Assembly (NCBI RefSeq): GCF_027107535.1
Contig: NZ_CP114282.1
Location: forward strand, 186,001-250,000
DNA: 64,000 bases
Reading direction: 5' to 3'
Source of the DNA: Streptomyces aurantiacus
GTDB lineage: Bacteria > Actinomycetota > Actinomycetes > Streptomycetales > Streptomycetaceae
A program made the translations under genes and the position numbers. This document shows, piece by piece, positions 43,832 to 53,423 of the stretch. Position 1 is the first letter of the stretch, and every line of letters starts with the position of its first letter. Below the pieces are notes generated by a model. That model was not told where the DNA came from. It did no database searches and saw nothing but the letters and a program-made list of their open reading frames with translations.

Positions 43832-44866
43832 ATGGCGGACAAGGTCGGTGGTGGCAAGGCGGTACGGACATCCCCGTGGTCGCCTACGAAGGGGTGGGAC
43901 CGGAACAGGAAGGGGTGGGCGGCCGACAGCAGGTGGAAGCCGGCCGACCCCCCGCTCGCCGCCGGAAAGTTCCTGGTCGACAAGGTGCTTGCCTCGGCTG
44001 GCATCAAGATGGATCGCAAGCAGTACCTCCATGGGCCGCATCCCAAGGGCATCGGCTTCACCGAGGCCACCATCAGGAGCAAGGACCTCATGGAGGCGCT
44101 CCATGAGTCGATCACCCGCGTGGGCCTGCCCCATGCGCAGATGCCGCCCGGCGGAATCGTCCGGTTCGAGGAGCAGGTGCTGCGGACGTTCCTCGAGCTG
44201 AAGGACACGAAGATCACCGCATCGGCGCTGGTGGGTCAGTACTTCGAGTTCGAGGGGCCCCGGATGCCCGGGGCGATCATGGTCCTGCACATCTTCGACA
44301 CCAATGTGCGTCTGCTCGCCGACGACGCTGTCGCCAAGGGAACGGACGTCTTTATGGACGGACGGATGCGCCCGGTGAAGGTGACCAAGCCGTTCGATGC
44401 GGAGCTGATGGCCGTACGCGATCTGAGGATCCGGCTGAAGGGACAGGCCAAAGGGGTCAAGTACTGCGACCATGCGGCGATCAGCCACAACGCCGACGAC
44501 CAGCATCTGCTCCGGTTCGGCGAGGACAAGACGCGCGGCGCCAAGGAGGAGATCCCTGGACAGATGGCCAAGGTCTACGAGCGCATGGACGAAGTACGCG
44601 ACGAGGAGGGGGCGATGCTCACCTTCACCGTCGTCGACCCGAAGACCGGCGTGGAGACTCCGGGAGAGCTGCCCCTCGACAAGGTCGTGCACATGCCGGA
44701 CGTGGCGTACTCGAGGGTCGGCGTGGTGGCGGGCGCGAAGTTCAAGGTGGCTGAGGCGAAGGACAAGAAGGGTCAGATCTACTACCGCGTCACCGTAAAC
44801 CTGCCCACCGACCTGTTCCGGCTCGTCTTCACCGACCTGCTGCGCGACCCCCGGTGGAAGACATGA
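43832..44866 (+). CDS. unknown operon protein 4 (344 aa)
   Basis: From ATG 43832, 4 bp after the preceding stop. Lys-rich N-terminus, then mixed alpha/beta with FEFEGPRMPGAIMVLHIFD, DVFMDGRMRPVKVTK and a beta-rich C-terminus (AGAKFKVAEAKDKKGQIYYR). No signal peptide or membrane span. Not recognised. It ends 16 bp before the stop of the convergent LAL regulator. Confidence 0.7.
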   Translation: MADKVGGGKAVRTSPWSPTKGWDRNRKGWAADSRWKPADPPLAAGKFLVDKVLASAGIKMDRKQYLHGPHPKGIGFTEATIRSKDLMEALHESITRVGLPHAQMPPGGIVRFEEQVLRTFLELKDTKITASALVGQYFEFEGPRMPGAIMVLHIFDTNVRLLADDAVAKGTDVFMDGRMRPVKVTKPFDAELMAVRDLRIRLKGQAKGVKYCDHAAISHNADDQHLLRFGEDKTRGAKEEIPGQMAKVYERMDEVRDEEGAMLTFTVVDPKTGVETPGELPLDKVVHMPDVAYSRVGVVAGAKFKVAEAKDKKGQIYYRVTVNLPTDLFRLVFTDLLRDPRWKT

Positions 44867-44882
44867 CGCCGCCGGCCGCCCC

Positions 44883-47597
44883 TCACGCCGGGCCGAGCAG
44901 CGCGACGAGCCCGACGCGCGACCTGATCCCCAGCTTCCCGTACGCATGGCCCAGATGGTGCTCCACCGTCTTGGTGCTGAGCAGCAGTTCGCGGGCGATC
45001 TGCCGGTTGGTGAGACCCTGCGCGGCGAGCCGGGCCACGGCCAGTTCCTGCGGGGTGAGCCGCGCCACGGCCTGGGCCCGCTCACCGGAGGAACGCCCGT
45101 CGGAGGTGTGCGCGCGTGCCCCGCAAGCCGCCAACTCGCGCTCGCAGCGGCCCGCATACGGCAGGGCCGCCAGGGCGCCGAACAGAGCGCGCGCCGCCTC
45201 GAACCGCTCCGCGGCGGCCGCCCGCTTCCCGTCGCGCCGCAGCAACTGGCCGTACGAGAACAGGGTCTGTGCCTCCTCGAATGGATGCCCCGCCCCGTCG
45301 AGCAGTTCGAGCGCGCCGCGGAACGCCGCCGCTGCCGCGCCCCGCTCCCCGGCCGCCGTGTGCACCGCGCCCCGTGCCCGCGCGAGCGCGGCCCGCGCGG
45401 CGGGACCTCCGCGAGCCGCCGCGGCCCTCTCGTGGTGGACGAGGAACTCGGCCGCCTCGGCGCCCCGGCCGGTGCGGGCCAGGGATTCGGCCAGTAGCGC
45501 GGGCCAGGGGAAGAACCCGGGCTCGTCGATGCTGTCCCGATGCTCGAACTCGGGCCCGCGCAAGGCGTAGAGCGCATCCACCACTGCGGCGTGGTCCCCG
45601 GCGGCGGCCCGCACCTGGGCGAGCGCGGTCGTCGCGTACGCGGCGTCACTGGCGTCGCCGAGCGCGCGGGCGTGCCGCAGGGCCTGTTCGGCCTGGGCGA
45701 GCGCCGCGTCGTGCTCGCCGCGTCCGGCGAGCGGGCCCGCGGTCATGGCGTGGGCGAACGCCATCAGCCACTGCTGGTCGGTGTCCTGCGCGAGGGAGAG
45801 GCTCTGATGGGCGTGGGCGAGCGCGGCGTCCCAGTCGCCGCCGCGGTAGGCCGCCTCGGCGAGGAAGCCCGTCGCGAGAATGCCGAGTCCGGGCAGCCCG
45901 CCCCGGTGCAGATGCCCGTCGGCGGCCTCGGCGAGCGCCGTTCGGGCGCGCGCGAGTTCACCGCGCCACATCAGGAGCACGCCCCGGGCCAGGACACCGT
46001 CCAGCGGATGGCGTCCGCCGAGGGGTGCCGGACGGTCGAGCGCCGCGAGCCCGTCCTGCGTACGGCCGGTCAGAGCCAGGCCGAGACCGGTGACGTCGAG
46101 CGGGCCGGTGGTTCCCGAGTCGCCGGCGCGGGCCGCCCAGGTGACGGCCTCGGCACCGTCGCCGCGGATCAGGTTCAGCCAGGCGAGCTGTTCGGCCGCG
46201 CGGGCGGCCACATGGGGCGAGTCGTGCGGCGCTCGGTCGTACCAGGCGGCCGAGAGCAGCCTGGCCGCCTCGTCCTGGTGGCCCACGGTGAGGGCGAGGC
46301 GGCCGAGCAGATAGCGGCGGCCCGCGCCGTCGGTCAGTCGGCGCAGTTCGTCCGTCATGGCCTGGGCCTGGGCCACGTCTCCGGCCAGCAGCAGGCTCTC
46401 CGCGCACTCCAGGACGCGCCGCTCCCGCTCCAGGCGGCCCGGGGTGAGCGTGGCCGCCGTCCGCAGCCGTGCCGCGGCGGCCGCCCATGCCCCGTCCTCG
46501 CCGGACATGCGCGCCAACTCAGTCAACTGGTCCGCAAGTTCGCCGTCGAAGCCGACGGTGGCACAGGCCCGGTGCTCAAGTGCGGCCCCCGGATCATCCG
46601 CCCTCTCCGCGGCCCGCAGATGGAGCCGCGCCCGCAGCTCGGCTTCAAGCCCCTGGTAGACCGCGGCCCTCAGGAGCGGATGCGGAAACCTGGCGCGCGC
46701 GTTGCCGCCGACGCTCTCCTCCTCCAGGAGCCCGGCCCGTACCGCCTCCGTCAGCGCCGCCAGGGCCTCGTCGACTTCACCGGCCACGGCCGCGGCCCGT
46801 ATGGGAAAGGCCACCCCCAGGACGCTCCCCGCCTGCACGAAACGCCGGGCCCGAGCAGAACACTTCGCCAGCGCACTGCCGACGAGCAGCTGGTGCCCGC
46901 GCGGAATGGGCAACGGCCCTGCCCCCGCGAGCAGTTCGGCGGGCACCTGCCGTACCAGTGCCCGCACGTGCAGCGGTACCCCGCCCGTGTGGTCGCGCAG
47001 CCGCAGCACCGCGCCGCGCGTGAGAGGGGCGGCGCCCAGCGCCAGGCCGAGCGCGCCGATCTGGTCCGCGGTGAGGCCTTCCAGGGCGATCCGCAGGGTC
47101 TGGTCATCGTCGCACAGCCGGTGCAGCCCCGCGGGCAGCCGCGCGTCGTCTGGGTCGCGCGTCAGGAGCACGGTCAGGACTCGGTCGACTCGCAGGCGCC
47201 GCAAGGCAAAGGCCAGAGCGTGCAGCGACGGGGTGTCGGCCCAGTGCACGTCGTCGACCACCACGGCCAAGGCACGGCAGTCACCGTCGGCGGCGCCCAA
47301 AAGGTCGAGCAGTTCCGCACCTGCTGCGAACGGGTCCCGGTACGCCCCCTTGCCGTCCGTGAGCTGGGCGAGCACCCCGTACGGCAGCGACCGCTCGTTC
47401 TCCTCGCCCGCCGCCCACAGCACCCGCACCCCGTCCTGGCCGCATAGGAATCTGCGGACCAAGGCGGTCTTGCCGATGCCCGCCTCACCCGACACGAGGA
47501 CGAGCTGCGGCTCCTGCCGCTCGGCGAACGCGAGTCGCGCACGGAGCTCCTCACCCTCTTGCTCCCGACCCACGAACGCCGACGATGTATCCCGCAT
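44883..47597 (-). CDS. LAL-type LuxR family transcriptional regulator
   Basis: 904 aa if ATG 47597 (MRDTSSAFVGREQEGEELR) is used, preceded by GGGGG; the frame extends upstream to 47837 with weaker coding character. Walker A GEAGIGKT is at about 36-43 and Walker B ALAVVVDDVHWAD near 115-127. A long TPR-like helical middle is followed by a C-terminal LuxR helix-turn-helix (LTPQELAVARLAAQGLTNRQ, then IARELLLSTKTVEHHL). Large ATP-binding LuxR (LAL) proteins are signal-responsive activators, often cluster-situated in Streptomyces. It converges on the four-gene unknown operon and may control it, though convergence gives no direct promoter evidence. Confidence 0.85.
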   Translation of the reverse strand: MRDTSSAFVGREQEGEELRARLAFAERQEPQLVLVSGEAGIGKTALVRRFLCGQDGVRVLWAAGEENERSLPYGVLAQLTDGKGAYRDPFAAGAELLDLLGAADGDCRALAVVVDDVHWADTPSLHALAFALRRLRVDRVLTVLLTRDPDDARLPAGLHRLCDDDQTLRIALEGLTADQIGALGLALGAAPLTRGAVLRLRDHTGGVPLHVRALVRQVPAELLAGAGPLPIPRGHQLLVGSALAKCSARARRFVQAGSVLGVAFPIRAAAVAGEVDEALAALTEAVRAGLLEEESVGGNARARFPHPLLRAAVYQGLEAELRARLHLRAAERADDPGAALEHRACATVGFDGELADQLTELARMSGEDGAWAAAAARLRTAATLTPGRLERERRVLECAESLLLAGDVAQAQAMTDELRRLTDGAGRRYLLGRLALTVGHQDEAARLLSAAWYDRAPHDSPHVAARAAEQLAWLNLIRGDGAEAVTWAARAGDSGTTGPLDVTGLGLALTGRTQDGLAALDRPAPLGGRHPLDGVLARGVLLMWRGELARARTALAEAADGHLHRGGLPGLGILATGFLAEAAYRGGDWDAALAHAHQSLSLAQDTDQQWLMAFAHAMTAGPLAGRGEHDAALAQAEQALRHARALGDASDAAYATTALAQVRAAAGDHAAVVDALYALRGPEFEHRDSIDEPGFFPWPALLAESLARTGRGAEAAEFLVHHERAAAARGGPAARAALARARGAVHTAAGERGAAAAAFRGALELLDGAGHPFEEAQTLFSYGQLLRRDGKRAAAAERFEAARALFGALAALPYAGRCERELAACGARAHTSDGRSSGERAQAVARLTPQELAVARLAAQGLTNRQIARELLLSTKTVEHHLGHAYGKLGIRSRVGLVALLGPA

Positions 47598-47905
47598 GGC
47601 CGCCCCCGGGCACCGTAGCGCGCGGGGGATCGATGGCTCCGTATCGAATCCGGCCATGAGTACGGCACCACCACAGTCCCGGCTGCAACTTCCCGCCCTC
47701 TGCTGAGCTGGCCGCAGTGCCCCCAGGGACGCGTCTGCTGCCGCTGGCCCTGTCTCTGCCATCCGCGCATAGGTCTGAGAGCCCCCTTCGCTCAACATGC
47801 AGGACTTGACAGACATCCCATGAGCTGGAGTGTCCAATCAGTAGGCGCGTGGGTTGCCTTTGTCGCGCGGGCGTTCGGCTCGAACGGATGCCCTAGCCTC
47901 GGCGG

Positions 47906-48436
47906 GTGACGCTCTACTTCGATCCGGTGACTACCGTCCGCAGCAGGGACCACAATGCGTTTCGGGGCTGCTGGGAGGACCGGCTGTGGCTCAACGTCCC
48001 CGGGCCCTTCTACGGCGGGGAGACCGACACCTGCTGGACTGGACGGCTTGCAGCGCCCGCCCACGTCCTCTACGGGGGTGAATACCTTACCGAGTATGTC
48101 TATCGCCAGCCCAGAACGCCTGCGGAGACCACCGTGCTAGTCGACGCGGCAGGCGACGACCCGTTCGGGGGGTACGGCTGTGACGGCGACTCCCGGTGGA
48201 CACCGGAAGCCGTTCGGGAGTGGTGGCGTAACCGCGGACAGGTCCTGCAATACCTGTCCGACCAGCGGAGCACATGGGATGAGAGCGATGCCGCGCAGGG
48301 CCAGGATATCGCTGCTGCAGTCCGCGACTTCGAGTCCTACATCGGCGGCCGCCTGGCATCCGACCTGCAGATCTACCTCTACTGGCTGGAGAAGCGACAG
48401 TCTCCCGATCTCGGTGACCGGCTGCCAGAGCTGTAG
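47906..48436 (+). CDS. hypothetical protein, 176 aa
   Basis: From GTG 47906. Trp/Tyr-rich soluble protein: RDHNAFRGCWEDRLWLNVPG, PFYGGETDTCWTGRLAAP, then YGCDGDSRWTPEAVREWW and a helical end. No signal peptide. Composition and codon use look native. I do not recognise it; an immunity-type or enzyme-subunit role cannot be judged. Confidence 0.6.
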   Translation: MTLYFDPVTTVRSRDHNAFRGCWEDRLWLNVPGPFYGGETDTCWTGRLAAPAHVLYGGEYLTEYVYRQPRTPAETTVLVDAAGDDPFGGYGCDGDSRWTPEAVREWWRNRGQVLQYLSDQRSTWDESDAAQGQDIAAAVRDFESYIGGRLASDLQIYLYWLEKRQSPDLGDRLPEL

Positions 48437-48493
48437 CCGAGGTCATTTCGCCGCCGATCCGCGAGGAACGCAGCGATCCCAGGGGCTGAGGTG

Positions 48494-49726
48494 TCACGCG
48501 GCGAGTGCGTGGGCTCGGTGGGACCAGGCGGTCGCCTCGTCGTACGGTGTGCCGGTCTTGAGGCAGCCGTGCAGGATGCCCACGAGCCGGTTGGCGAGTT
48601 GGCGCAAGGCGGCGTTGAACTCGATGCCGCGGGCGCGTTGGTGCTCGTAGTAGGCCCTGGCGCCTGGGGAGACCCGCAGTGCGGAGAATGCTTGGGCGAT
48701 CAGGGCGTCGATGAGGCGGTCGTTGCGGACGTGCCGGGCGGTCACGACCTTCTTCTTGCCGGAGGCGCGGGTGATCGGGCTGGTGCCAGCGTAGTTCTTG
48801 CGGGCCTTGGCGCTAGCGTAACGGTGCGGGTCGTCGCCGAATTCTGCGAGTACCCGGGCGCTGAGTATCGCTCCCAGTCCGGGCTGGGACCGGATGATCT
48901 CGGCGTTCGGGTGCTCGCCGAAGAAGTCCTCGACCTGCGCGTGCAGGAACTTGACCTGCTCGTTCAAGGTGACCAGCATCGAGATGAGTGCGCGAACGGA
49001 GACGGCGTAGGCCGCCGTCACAGCGGTGGGCTGGCCCAGGTGCTTGGCGCGCAGTACGGCTTGGATCCTGGTGACCTTGTGGGGGATGCCGCGTCGGCGG
49101 GCGCGCTTGAGGGCCGCACTGATTTGTGTGGTCGTCAGCTTCGCAGCGGCGACCGGATCGGCTGCCTTGGCCAGTAGTTCCAGGGTGTCGGGGGCGTCGA
49201 GGTCGTCGAACGCCTCCAGGGCGGCGGGGAAGTAGTCGAGCAGGGCGTGCCGCAGCCGCTGCGTGGTGCGGGTGCGTTCCCAGATCAGGGTCTTATGTGC
49301 GCGTGTCACGACCTTGACCGCTTCGGCGTCGGCGGTGTCCCCGGAGATCGGGCGGAGCTGGTGGGAGTCGGTACGCACCATGTCAGCGAGCATGTGCGCA
49401 TCGGCCCCGTCGCTCTTAGCCCCCGACACAGCCAGGCGCTCCCGGTACCGGGATGCCTGCAGCGGATTGACCGCGTACACCGTGTAGCCGGCGGCGATCA
49501 GCGCCTGTACCCACGGGCCCCGATCGGTCTCGATTCCGATCACGACCTCGGCTTTGCTGTCTTCGCCGAGCTCCGCACCGATCATCGAGTGCAGTCGTTC
49601 GATTCCCGCGACGCCCTCCGGCAGGCGAGCCTTGGACAACCGACGGCCTGCGGCGTCCATCAACTCCACGTCGTGGTGGTCCTGGGCCCAGTCGTCCCCA
49701 ACGAACAGCAACTCGTCCTCCGTCAT
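48494..49726 (-). CDS. IS110-family transposase (DEDD recombinase)
   Basis: 410 aa. N-terminal RuvC-like DEDD domain (FVGDDWAQDHHDVELMDAAG, IGIETDRGPW, SDGADAHMLADMVR) and C-terminal Transposase_20 domain (IIRSQPGLGAILSARVLAEF, YAGTSPITRASGKKK), containing the expected catalytic Ser. IS110 enzymes recombine DNA guided by a bridge RNA from the element's non-coding end. Single intact frame. Confidence 0.9.
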   Translation of the reverse strand: MTEDELLFVGDDWAQDHHDVELMDAAGRRLSKARLPEGVAGIERLHSMIGAELGEDSKAEVVIGIETDRGPWVQALIAAGYTVYAVNPLQASRYRERLAVSGAKSDGADAHMLADMVRTDSHQLRPISGDTADAEAVKVVTRAHKTLIWERTRTTQRLRHALLDYFPAALEAFDDLDAPDTLELLAKAADPVAAAKLTTTQISAALKRARRRGIPHKVTRIQAVLRAKHLGQPTAVTAAYAVSVRALISMLVTLNEQVKFLHAQVEDFFGEHPNAEIIRSQPGLGAILSARVLAEFGDDPHRYASAKARKNYAGTSPITRASGKKKVVTARHVRNDRLIDALIAQAFSALRVSPGARAYYEHQRARGIEFNAALRQLANRLVGILHGCLKTGTPYDEATAWSHRAHALAA

Positions 49727-49950
49727 CGACCTCGATCGGCAGCAGCCCGCAGGAGAACCATCAGCGACCTAATAAGGCTGTGCTCACGCCGCAACTGGGC
49801 AGGCACGACATCCCATCAGCGATTTCGCTCCTGGCCGACCAGCAGGGGCACGATCTGTCAACAGGACTCGGAGTCCAGGGAACAAAGAGTGCTCACCTGA
49901 TGGCGGCTACCAGGCACCGAGTCTGCCGGATGGAGACTCGGTAGGTCCTA
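49727..49950 (-). ncRNA. candidate bridge-RNA region of the IS110 element
   Basis: About 220 bp of non-coding DNA upstream of the IS110 transposase start and before the CoiA-like fragment. In IS110-group elements the bridge RNA is encoded in this left non-coding end. I have not resolved its loops or the element ends, so this is placement by family knowledge. Confidence 0.4.
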
Positions 49951-50725
49951 TTAGGGAACGTGCGGTCGGCGGCCGCGGCCTGGCTCGCCGGCCGCGGCGA
50001 ACAGGCGAGCTTCGAGTACACCGGCTCGGCCGGGGCACCGCTCGGGTCCGTCGTCGACATCCGCTGGCCGCGCGGCGCGCTGCGGGTGCACCTGGACCAT
50101 GCGGTGGCGCCGGTGTGGGACGACGGCCTGGAGCCGGTGCTCGGCCTGGGCGTCCCGGTCGACCGGGACACGCTGATCCGGCGTTGGTACGTGCACCGGA
50201 TCCGCCTGGACAGCGAGGGCACGAGCAGGCGGGTGCGGATCGGTACCGAGGCCTTCGCGCGGACCACCGAGTGGTTCGCCCTGGAGGAGTGCGAGGTGAC
50301 GGAGCGCGGGCTGTCGACGCCGGCGGTCCAGCGGATCATCCAGGCCCGCAGCGCGGCGGCGCCCGTGAAGTGGACGCCGGGGCAGAACACGGACACGGCA
50401 CAGGACACCCTGGCGCGGGAGCTGCTGCGCAAGCTGCTCTACGCCCGCCGAACCGAGTCCATCGCCCTGGCTGATTCGGTGTGCCGCGAGATGCCGGAAC
50501 TCGCCGGCGTGAGCCCGCGGCTGCAGGAGCAGCTGGATGCCGCCCTGCGCTCCGGCCTCCTCTGGATCGAGAAGGAAGCCGAGGCCCGCAGAGGGCTGTT
50601 CGCCAGCCTGGAGAAGGCGGTGGCCGAGAAGCGGGCCGGGAAGGTCAAGAAGCTGTTGCGGCATGCTAAGACGGCCGCCAAAGACGCCTGTTCCGAGGAG
50701 GAGAGCCGCGTGATCGACGCGGCTA

Positions 50726-51868
50726 CTGACCTTTCCGTTCAGTTGTCGGGGCTGACATTGCTAGATCCCTGCGGTACGCCGTGGCCATGAGATATGCGCA
50801 AGGCGGTGGTCTCACCGCGCGGGGTCAGGCCGCGAGGGAACGGGTGCGCATGCTGGCCGTCGATGGCTTTGCGCGGGGCGAGAAGAACACGGTGATCGCG
50901 AACGAACTGAGGGTCAGCATCCGGTCGGTGGAGCGGTGGCGCCGCTCCTGGCGCGAGGGAGGGCGGCAGGCCCTGCGTCCTTCGGGGCCGGCAAAACGGC
51001 CGAAGATCGGCGACAGTGACTTCGCCGTGCTCGAGCCGCTGTTACTGACAGGCGCGATGGCTCAGGGCTGGACGGATGAGCGGTGGACGCTGTCACGGGT
51101 GCAACTGCTGATTGCGGATCACCTGGGGGTGTCGTTGTCGATCCGCGGAGTGTGGGAGTTGCTGCGGCGGCACGGCTGGCCGTGTCAGCAGCCTGCGCGC
51201 CGGGCGATCGAGCGGGACGAAGCGGCGGTGGCCGGATGGGTGAAGGAGACCTGGCCCCGGGCAAAGCCACCGCGGCGGCGCTCGGGGCATGACTGGTCTT
51301 CGAGGACGAAGCCGCCGTCTCGATGACGTCGCACCGCTCCCGCACCTGGGCGCCGAAAGGCAGCACACCCGTGGTCCGGTTCAACGGCGCCTCCCGTGGT
51401 CGCATCTCGATGGCTGCGCTGGTGTGCTTCAAGTCCGGCGAACGCAGCCGCTTGATCTACCGTCCCCGCATCCAAGGCCATCACCGAGGCGCTCATCGAG
51501 GCTTCACCTGGCAGGACTACCGTGATCTTCTCGTGCGGGCGCACCTTCAGCTCGGCGGTCCCGTCGTGGTGATCTGGGACAACTTGAATGTTCATCGCTG
51601 CAGTCGATTACGTGAATACGCGGCAGACCATGACTGGCTCACCATCGTTCAGCTGCCCAGCTATGCACCCGACCTCAATCCCGTCGAGGGCATCTGGTCG
51701 TTGCTCCGGCGCAGCACTACCGCCAACGTCGTCTTCCGCGACCGCGACCACCTCGTCCGAGCCGTCCGCAGCGGCCTGCGCCGCATCCAACGACGTGCCG
51801 ACCTCATCGAGGGTTGCCTCGCCGAAACCGGCCTTTCACTCAACACGACAACTGAACGGAAAGGTCAG
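50726..51868 (+). mobile_element. complete IS630-family element, 1143 bp
   Basis: Inverted ends ctgacctttccgttcagttg (50726 on) match the right end read inward from 51868. TA dinucleotides flank both ends (50724-50725 and 51869-51870), the standard IS630 target duplication. Carries a two-frame transposase. Confidence 0.92.
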
Positions 51869-51871
51869 TAA
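50787..51871 (+). CDS. IS630-family transposase in two frames
   Basis: The first frame starts at ATG 50787 (MRYAQGGGLTARGQAARERV) and ends at 51326; it carries the HTH and linker. The second is open from 51293 to 51871 and carries SMTSHRSRTWAPKGSTPVV, VVIWDNLNVHRCSRLREYA and the Glu in LPSYAPDLNPVEGIWSLL. The frames overlap by about 34 bases and need a -1 shift, as in many Streptomyces IS630 elements. The first catalytic Asp motif (FEDEAAVS) lies just within the second frame. Confidence 0.75.
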
Positions 51872-51971
51872 CAACTGGGGACGTTCAAACGTACCGGCCC
51901 GGCCCGAAGCGAGAGTACGCCGACACCTCGACGAGAACCGCATCGAGGTCGGTGCAGCCGGCGAGAACTGA

Positions 51972-52305
51972 AGTCGCTCACGCGCGCGAGTGCTCGGAGG
52001 CAGGGCCGTAGAGTGGACTCCTCAACAGGGCGGTAGGGACAACAGCTGTGACCTCGACGGGCCCGTGGGTCAGGAACCGTGGCTAGGTAATTCCCCAGGT
52101 CAGCGACCGTTTTCAGCGGGGCAGGCCAGCCGGAGGCGTCCCCCAGGGCCAGGTAGTCTCCGGAGGCCACGCCGTTGGGCCCTCGCCGACAACGGCTTCC
52201 TCAAGTTCCCCTCAGGGATATGATCATGCACTTGTCGCGTGCATGCCCGACGCTTAGTGTCCAGGTACTTGATCGCCACGGGGGCGGTCCACCGAAAGGT
52301 GTCAC
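51972..52305. other. gap, possible ISAs1-type remnant
   Basis: Nothing intact. A minus-strand stretch near 52080-52130 reads LGNYLATVPDPRARRG, reminiscent of an ISAs1-family transposase N-terminus, but it is too short to be sure. The promoter of the secreted-protein pair should lie at the right edge. Confidence 0.3.
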
Positions 52306-52938
52306 ATGGGCATCAGCTCACGGCGCGCTGGGACCGGCGCTGCCACTACTGCATTGCTTCTCTGCTTCGGGACCGCGGTCACTGCTGCAGCCGAGGAAGC
52401 ACCCGACGACTCAGCCATATCGGCTGACCAGACGACGGAGATCAACGACAGACAGGGGTGGGAGGACGACACGGACCAGCCCGTTGCCGAGAGGGGTACG
52501 CGCCGGTGTGACGGTCCGTCGACGTGGTACAGCATTCCGACGAAGAAGGCCTACCACATTCCGTCGAAGTGGAACGGCACCAAGTTCAAGGACGGTCCAG
52601 GCGGGACGATGATGGTGTCCGTGACCAAGAGCGGAACCGTCGCCCTGGAGGTCGCGGGCTCGATCGAGTGGTCGTCCAGTGCGATCATCGCCAAAGCCAA
52701 AGCCACGGTAAGCACCAAGATCACTGGAAGTGTGACCGTCACCACCGGCCACAACTACACCCACAACATCAAGAGGAACAAATACGGTCACCTGCAGTAC
52801 GGTTCGTGGGGATACAAGGTGACCTGGAAGAAGTACCGGTCCAGCGGCAGCAGTTGCGACGGCGTCCTCATCGGCAGCGGGACAGCGACCCTTCCCACCT
52901 CCGAGACCGGCTGGAAGTACTGGGAAACCTCGACATGA
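52306..52938 (+). CDS. secreted protein with Sec signal peptide
   Basis: 210 aa from ATG 52306 with AAAGGTG upstream. The N-terminus has a basic start and hydrophobic core (GAATTALLLCFGTAVTAAA) with a likely cleavage after AAA. The mature part is beta-rich and Thr/Lys/Tyr-rich (SGTVALEVAGSIEWSSSAII, TVTTGHNYTHNIKRNKYGHL), with two Cys that could form a disulfide. Its stop overlaps the next start (ATGA), so it is co-translated with a lipoprotein. Function unknown. Confidence 0.7.
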   Translation: MGISSRRAGTGAATTALLLCFGTAVTAAAEEAPDDSAISADQTTEINDRQGWEDDTDQPVAERGTRRCDGPSTWYSIPTKKAYHIPSKWNGTKFKDGPGGTMMVSVTKSGTVALEVAGSIEWSSSAIIAKAKATVSTKITGSVTVTTGHNYTHNIKRNKYGHLQYGSWGYKVTWKKYRSSGSSCDGVLIGSGTATLPTSETGWKYWETST

Positions 52939-53423
52939 ACAATGTGAGCACGCGGGCCTGGATCGCCGGATGCACCGTAGCGACAACCGCGCTCCTCCTC
53001 GCTGCGTGCACGTCCGGCAGCGGTGACCACACAGCCTCCGACTCCTCCTCGCCACCAGCACGGAGCACATCGCCGACGGCAACGAAGGCATCGGAGAAAG
53101 ACCTCACCCAGCAGGCCCAGGCGGCTCTCGCCGACCTCCCCAGCGGAAAGCTGGTCGAGGCCGGTGCGGAACGGGTGACCGACGGCATCCACACCGAGCC
53201 CACCCTGAGCAAGGGCAAAACCTACCTGCTCACCCTGACATGCTTCGGCACAGGCAGCGCCCGGATGGCCTTCACACCAGCGGACACGGGCACGGACACC
53301 ACGGTTCCCTGCGATCAGTCGGTGGTCCGCCAGCGGATCACCGTACACAAGCCGATACGCCTCGACGTCGACGGCACCACGGGATCAACCGGCGTGATCG
53401 CCTGGCAGATCGGCTCCATCTGA
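52935..53423 (+). CDS. lipoprotein, unknown function
   Basis: 162 aa from ATG 52935. Signal peptide with lipobox LLAAC (TTALLLAACTSGSGDH), so lipid-anchored outside the membrane. A Ser/Thr-rich linker precedes a beta-sandwich-like domain with YLLTLTCFGTGSARMAFTPA and CDQSVVRQRITV. Coupled to the upstream secreted-protein gene, suggesting they work together at the cell surface. Confidence 0.75.
   Translation: MNNVSTRAWIAGCTVATTALLLAACTSGSGDHTASDSSSPPARSTSPTATKASEKDLTQQAQAALADLPSGKLVEAGAERVTDGIHTEPTLSKGKTYLLTLTCFGTGSARMAFTPADTGTDTTVPCDQSVVRQRITVHKPIRLDVDGTTGSTGVIAWQIGSI

Larger units (their letters stand above)
49960..51971 (+). pseudogene. CoiA-like competence-family gene split by an IS630 element
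   Basis: Frame 49960-50725 encodes RGALRVHLDHAVAPVWDDG, VPVDRDTLIRRWYVHRIRL, EAFARTTEWFALEECEVTER and LSTPAVQRIIQARS, matching Streptomyces proteins annotated competence protein CoiA-like. At 50726 an IS630 element begins. Joining 50725 to 51871 continues the same frame through NNWGRSNVPARPEARVRRHL to a stop at 51971. The gene also looks 5' truncated, with IS110 DNA just upstream. The intact protein would probably be a soluble nucleic-acid-related factor. Confidence 0.65.

Noticed and set aside
45540..47447. 635-aa plus-strand frame opposite the LAL regulator
   Set aside because: No recognisable motifs; the minus frame has Walker and LuxR HTH motifs.
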